Below, piece after piece: positions 61,343 through 64,000 of a stretch of 64,000 nt of DNA. The stretch is taken from NCBI GenBank assembly GCA_013398175.1, contig VZRZ01006181.1:3098032-3162031 (forward strand). Reading direction: 5' to 3'. Within the stretch, counting starts at the first letter, position 1; each line of letters begins with the position of its first letter. This stretch comes from Climacteris rufus (taxonomy: Eukaryota; Chordata; Aves; Passeriformes; Climacteridae). The notes below the pieces were generated by a model, which saw only the letters and a list, made by a program, of their open reading frames with translations, had not been told where the DNA came from and did not search any database. A program made the translations under genes and the position numbers.

Positions 61343-62394
61343 TTAGTAGAGTCTTCTCTGACCCTTGGACCTGTCTGCAGCAGGGTATTGTTTCATTAGA
61401 AGGGGATTACTTTTAGCCGGCCGTGCCATTGTTTTCCAGTTGTTCAGTAACTAAGGCTTGGTATCTCAAAGCATGCTTTCATTTCAATCTCACTTGTAGT
61501 TTCCATATTGTCAGCATCTTTTGCCAGGCAATCATATTTATAAGGCTTTCCTGTTTCATCTTCCCCAACACAATGTGGTGTTTCTTTGGAAGTTGACCTA
61601 CCTATTAAGGTCCCTAATTTCAGATGGACAGTCTTCAGTTTGCATGTCTTGTAGCTCACCTAACTGTGCAGAAAATCTCAGTGGTTTTGGTTTGGCACCT
61701 TTTCCCCCCTTTTGCTTGCTTTTTAAAGAAGAAAATAAAGGAGTGCCATCAGTATCAAGAGAACTGGAAAGGAAAGCACAGTTCCCTTCTGCATTCTGCA
61801 AGCCAATCCCCATTTCTCTCCCCTGCATTCATTTAGGGTCAGGGGGTCTAATGGAAGACTGCCTCATTCAATACCTGACTTCTGAAATGTAGCAGCTGGG
61901 TCCAGCAGAGAATGCCCTAAGCTACCTCAGCTACTTCAGTGAGTTTTTGTGTGGAAATGCTGCCTCTACCAAAACCATTTAAATTTCTCAGGATTTTTCC
62001 TTAAACAACTCTGTGAATTCTGTATTTATACAAATGCTTCTCTCTGCAGGGAGCTGCATCCTCCCTAGGCACCAACACTTGCTGCAGGGTTGAGCCACTG
62101 CCTTAGAAGCCAAACTTATTGTAGCATCCTCTTTAGCCTGGTCTGGGATGGGTATTTTTGAAAGGGTCTTGAAAACCTCCAAGGATGGTTCCTTCACAGA
62201 CTTACCAAGCAACTGCCTCCACTGTCTCCCTGTCCCTGTGGTCAGAAAAGTTACCTTCATAACCAGTTTGCACCTTTCTTCCAGCTCATTCCTGTTGCCT
62301 CCTCTCCTTCCACCACACACTGCTGTGAGAAACGTGGCTCCATCTTGTTAGTAACCTGCCTCCAACTCTCTCAAGAGCCTCCTACTAGGCACTA

Positions 62395-62610
62395 GAGGGC
62401 TGTGAGTCTCCCACCTCTGAAAGCCATCTCTCTTCCAGATTGAACGAGTCCTGTTCTCATAGCTGGTCCTCATGGCTGCTCCAGCCCCTGAGGATTGTTT
62501 TGGTGGCTCTCCACTGGACTCACTCCTGTTTATCAATGTTTTTTCTATACTGGGGCCTCAAAACCATATGCAGCATTCCAGATGTTGTCTAAATGTAAGC
62601 AGAGAGACTA
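62395..62610 (-). mobile_element. CR1 LINE fragment, antisense
   Basis: 'tcttccagattgaacgagtc', 'ggctgctccagcccctgagg', 'ttttggtggctctccactgg' and 'cagcattccagatgttgtct' follow the inverted CR1 ORF2/3' UTR consensus. The terminal tail is missing. It lies in DRD3 intron 1, antisense. Boundaries are approximate. Confidence 0.8.
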
Positions 62611-63602
62611 GTGCCGATTTCTGATGGCTTCCTAGGATCCAGCTGAAACAGCAGGATCTATGGGGTTGAAGGCTAAAATCCAGGCTCTCTTCCAGTCATG
62701 GACTTTCCTTCCCCTTGCTCTCCGACCCTCCTTTCCCATTCAGCTCAGCATTGGGTTTGTTTGCAGTTGGAGGGCTGGCTGCCTCCTTCAAGGAGGCATC
62801 TCCTGCAAGGACTGGGTGCTGAATCAAACCATCTCCCTCAGAGTCAGGCTGTCATCCCAACCCCAAGGAGAGGAGGGTCACACAGTGCTTGGAGTAGATT
62901 GTTTTCACCTGAAAAGGTTGTCAGTGGACAAGAACTTGATGGCTGATCCAAAAACCACTTTTCTCCATCACTAAGATTGGCAGCAGCTGAGCTTTCACAA
63001 CCACACTCTTCAGATTAAAAAGTCAAAACAACCAGAATCAACAGCTTGGTAGCAACCCAAGCCCCTTTATCTGAGTAGCCTGTCAGGTCTCACTCAGATC
63101 TAATAATCAAAATCTGTAACTGAGATAAGAATTCAAATAAGGTTTTAGAGAAGCCTTGGTCGCAGATCTCAGTTTCATACATAAATGCAAAATCTTTGCA
63201 GCACTTTTCCAGCACACTGCCTTCAAGAGCACTCTGGCAGCTAAGCTGAGAAAGACTGTCAGCCCTTAAATTTTCTCAGATAATCATTAATCAAAGGATG
63301 TATACAGTGATATCAAATTTAAATCAATTTATCGTGCTAGGCCTTGAGAGAAGGGATAGCTGCTGTTTCTTCACCCTGTCTCCCTCTGTAACAGCAAATA
63401 AAGGATTGAAATTGAAGTGAGGCTCCTTCTCCACTGCTGTGTTACCTTGCACAAAACAAAGGTGCCTCAGTTTCCCTCTGCTCCTTGCTGTGGACATGAA
63501 GTCCTGTAGCTGTTGAGATACTTAGAGGAGAGCAGCTCCTTGCACCTAACTTGTCAAGACTTGGTGCAGAGCAAGGCTGACAGTTCTGTGTTGCTGGTGC
63601 AG

Positions 63603-63715
63603 GTGACGGGCGGGGTGTGGACATTCAGCCGTATCTGTTGCGATATCTTCGTCACCATGGATGTAATGATGTGCACAGCCAGCATCCTGAACCTCTGTGC
63701 TATCAGCATTGACAG
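63603..63715 (+). CDS. DRD3: DRD3 coding exon 2: ECL1 and TM3
   Basis: Reads VTGGVWTFSRICCDIFVTMDVMMCTASILNLCAISID plus two bases of the Arg codon, then the donor GTGAGA at 63716 (phase 2). Joined to exon 1 it gives residues 95-131/132. C107 is the TM3 cysteine that forms the conserved disulfide with ECL2. D114 (position 3.32) is the amine-anchoring aspartate that binds dopamine. C118 is the D2-family orthosteric cysteine. D131 and R132 start the DRY motif, interrupted here by the intron as in D2-like genes. All key residues are intact. The VTGGVW and ICCD text matches D3 rather than D2. TM4-TM7 are encoded beyond the window. Confidence 0.96.
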
Positions 63716-64000
63716 GTGAGACACAACAGCATCCTGGGGGATAGTCTGGGTATGGGGGTCAGCCCTGTACCACAGTGGGTCAGGGACAAGGAAATGGGGT
63801 GTGCACTGACAGCATCGGTGTCTTCAGACCAAAAACCTCCCTGCAAGTGTGTTCCTGCCACAACTGCTGTTTATGTGGCTCTGCCCACATGTGCCAGAAG
63901 AGGTCTGCACTGGAGGGCAGAGACACACAAGCAATAAAACTTCCCCAGGAGGTAGCCAACCACATCCTTGTGCTTTTTGAAGGCAGGAACCAGAATTGGT
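63716..64000 (+). other. DRD3: DRD3 intron 2 of the coding region (5' end)
   Basis: Begins with the GTGAGA donor and continues to the window edge. No exon is visible. Confidence 0.9.

Larger units (their letters stand above)
57963..63602 (+). other. DRD3: DRD3 intron 1 of the coding region (5,640 bp)
   Basis: The GTGAGT donor at 57963 and the AG acceptor at 63601-63602 (tgttgctggtgcag) join YLE to VTGGVW in phase 0. An intron at this position is shared by DRD2 and DRD3. The intron carries an antisense LTR (60931-61342) and a CR1 remnant (62395-62610). Other sequence is unique AT-rich DNA with no further exon. Confidence 0.93.

Noticed and set aside
1..64000. CRISPR arrays, bacterial operons, phage or plasmid systems, tRNA or rRNA genes
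   Set aside because: None seen. The window is ordinary vertebrate genomic DNA with introns and retrotransposons.

Overview
This is a vertebrate genomic window, almost certainly from a bird and possibly a songbird. It contains several truncated 3' ends of CR1 LINEs, some ending in the CR1-typical ATTCTRTG-like tail, together with solo LTRs that resemble avian endogenous retroviruses. Genes are split by GT-AG introns. No bacterial, phage or CRISPR-type system is present, and I found no undescribed multi-gene system. The likely species group is an inference from the repeats.

Layout. (1) 1-8562: the 3' coding part of ZBTB20 on the + strand. A large exon (1308-2915) encodes the BTB domain, the acidic/Gln-rich linker and zinc finger 1. 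A 5,228 bp intron carrying a CR1 fragment follows. The terminal coding exon (8144-8562) encodes zinc fingers 2-5. Translated from the internal Met at 1328, the joined product is 668 aa, the length I recall for the mammalian short isoform. The first bases of the exon (1308-1327) continue the frame of the longer isoform, whose N-terminal exon(s) lie upstream of the window. (2) 8563 to about 36.67 kb: an AT-rich, gene-free block of about 28 kb, best read as the giant ZBTB20 3' UTR. It ends in two tandem poly(A) signals (36469 and 36643) with GT-rich downstream elements. It contains CR1 pieces, an antisense LTR, three G-quadruplex motifs, hairpins and two CpG-dense patches. (3) About 36.7-57.6 kb: the ZBTB20-DRD3 intergenic region. 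It has higher GC, no convincing exons, a retroviral LTR at about 46.2-46.6 kb, CR1 remnants, and a strong CpG island at 54.93-55.97 kb interrupted by a 192-N assembly gap. (4) 57671-64000: the 5' coding part of DRD3 (dopamine D3 receptor), + strand. Coding exon 1 (N-terminus, TM1, TM2) and coding exon 2 (ECL1, TM3, start of the DRY motif) are separated by a 5,640 bp intron containing an antisense LTR and a CR1 remnant. The remaining DRD3 exons lie beyond the window.

The two genes are same-strand neighbours, as in mammals (ZBTB20 upstream of DRD3), but no ZNF80- or TIGIT-like coding sequence was recognised between them. They are not functionally coupled: ZBTB20 is a nuclear BTB zinc-finger repressor and DRD3 a plasma-membrane Gi-coupled receptor. 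Long ORFs elsewhere look like chance ORFs in GC-rich or repetitive DNA.
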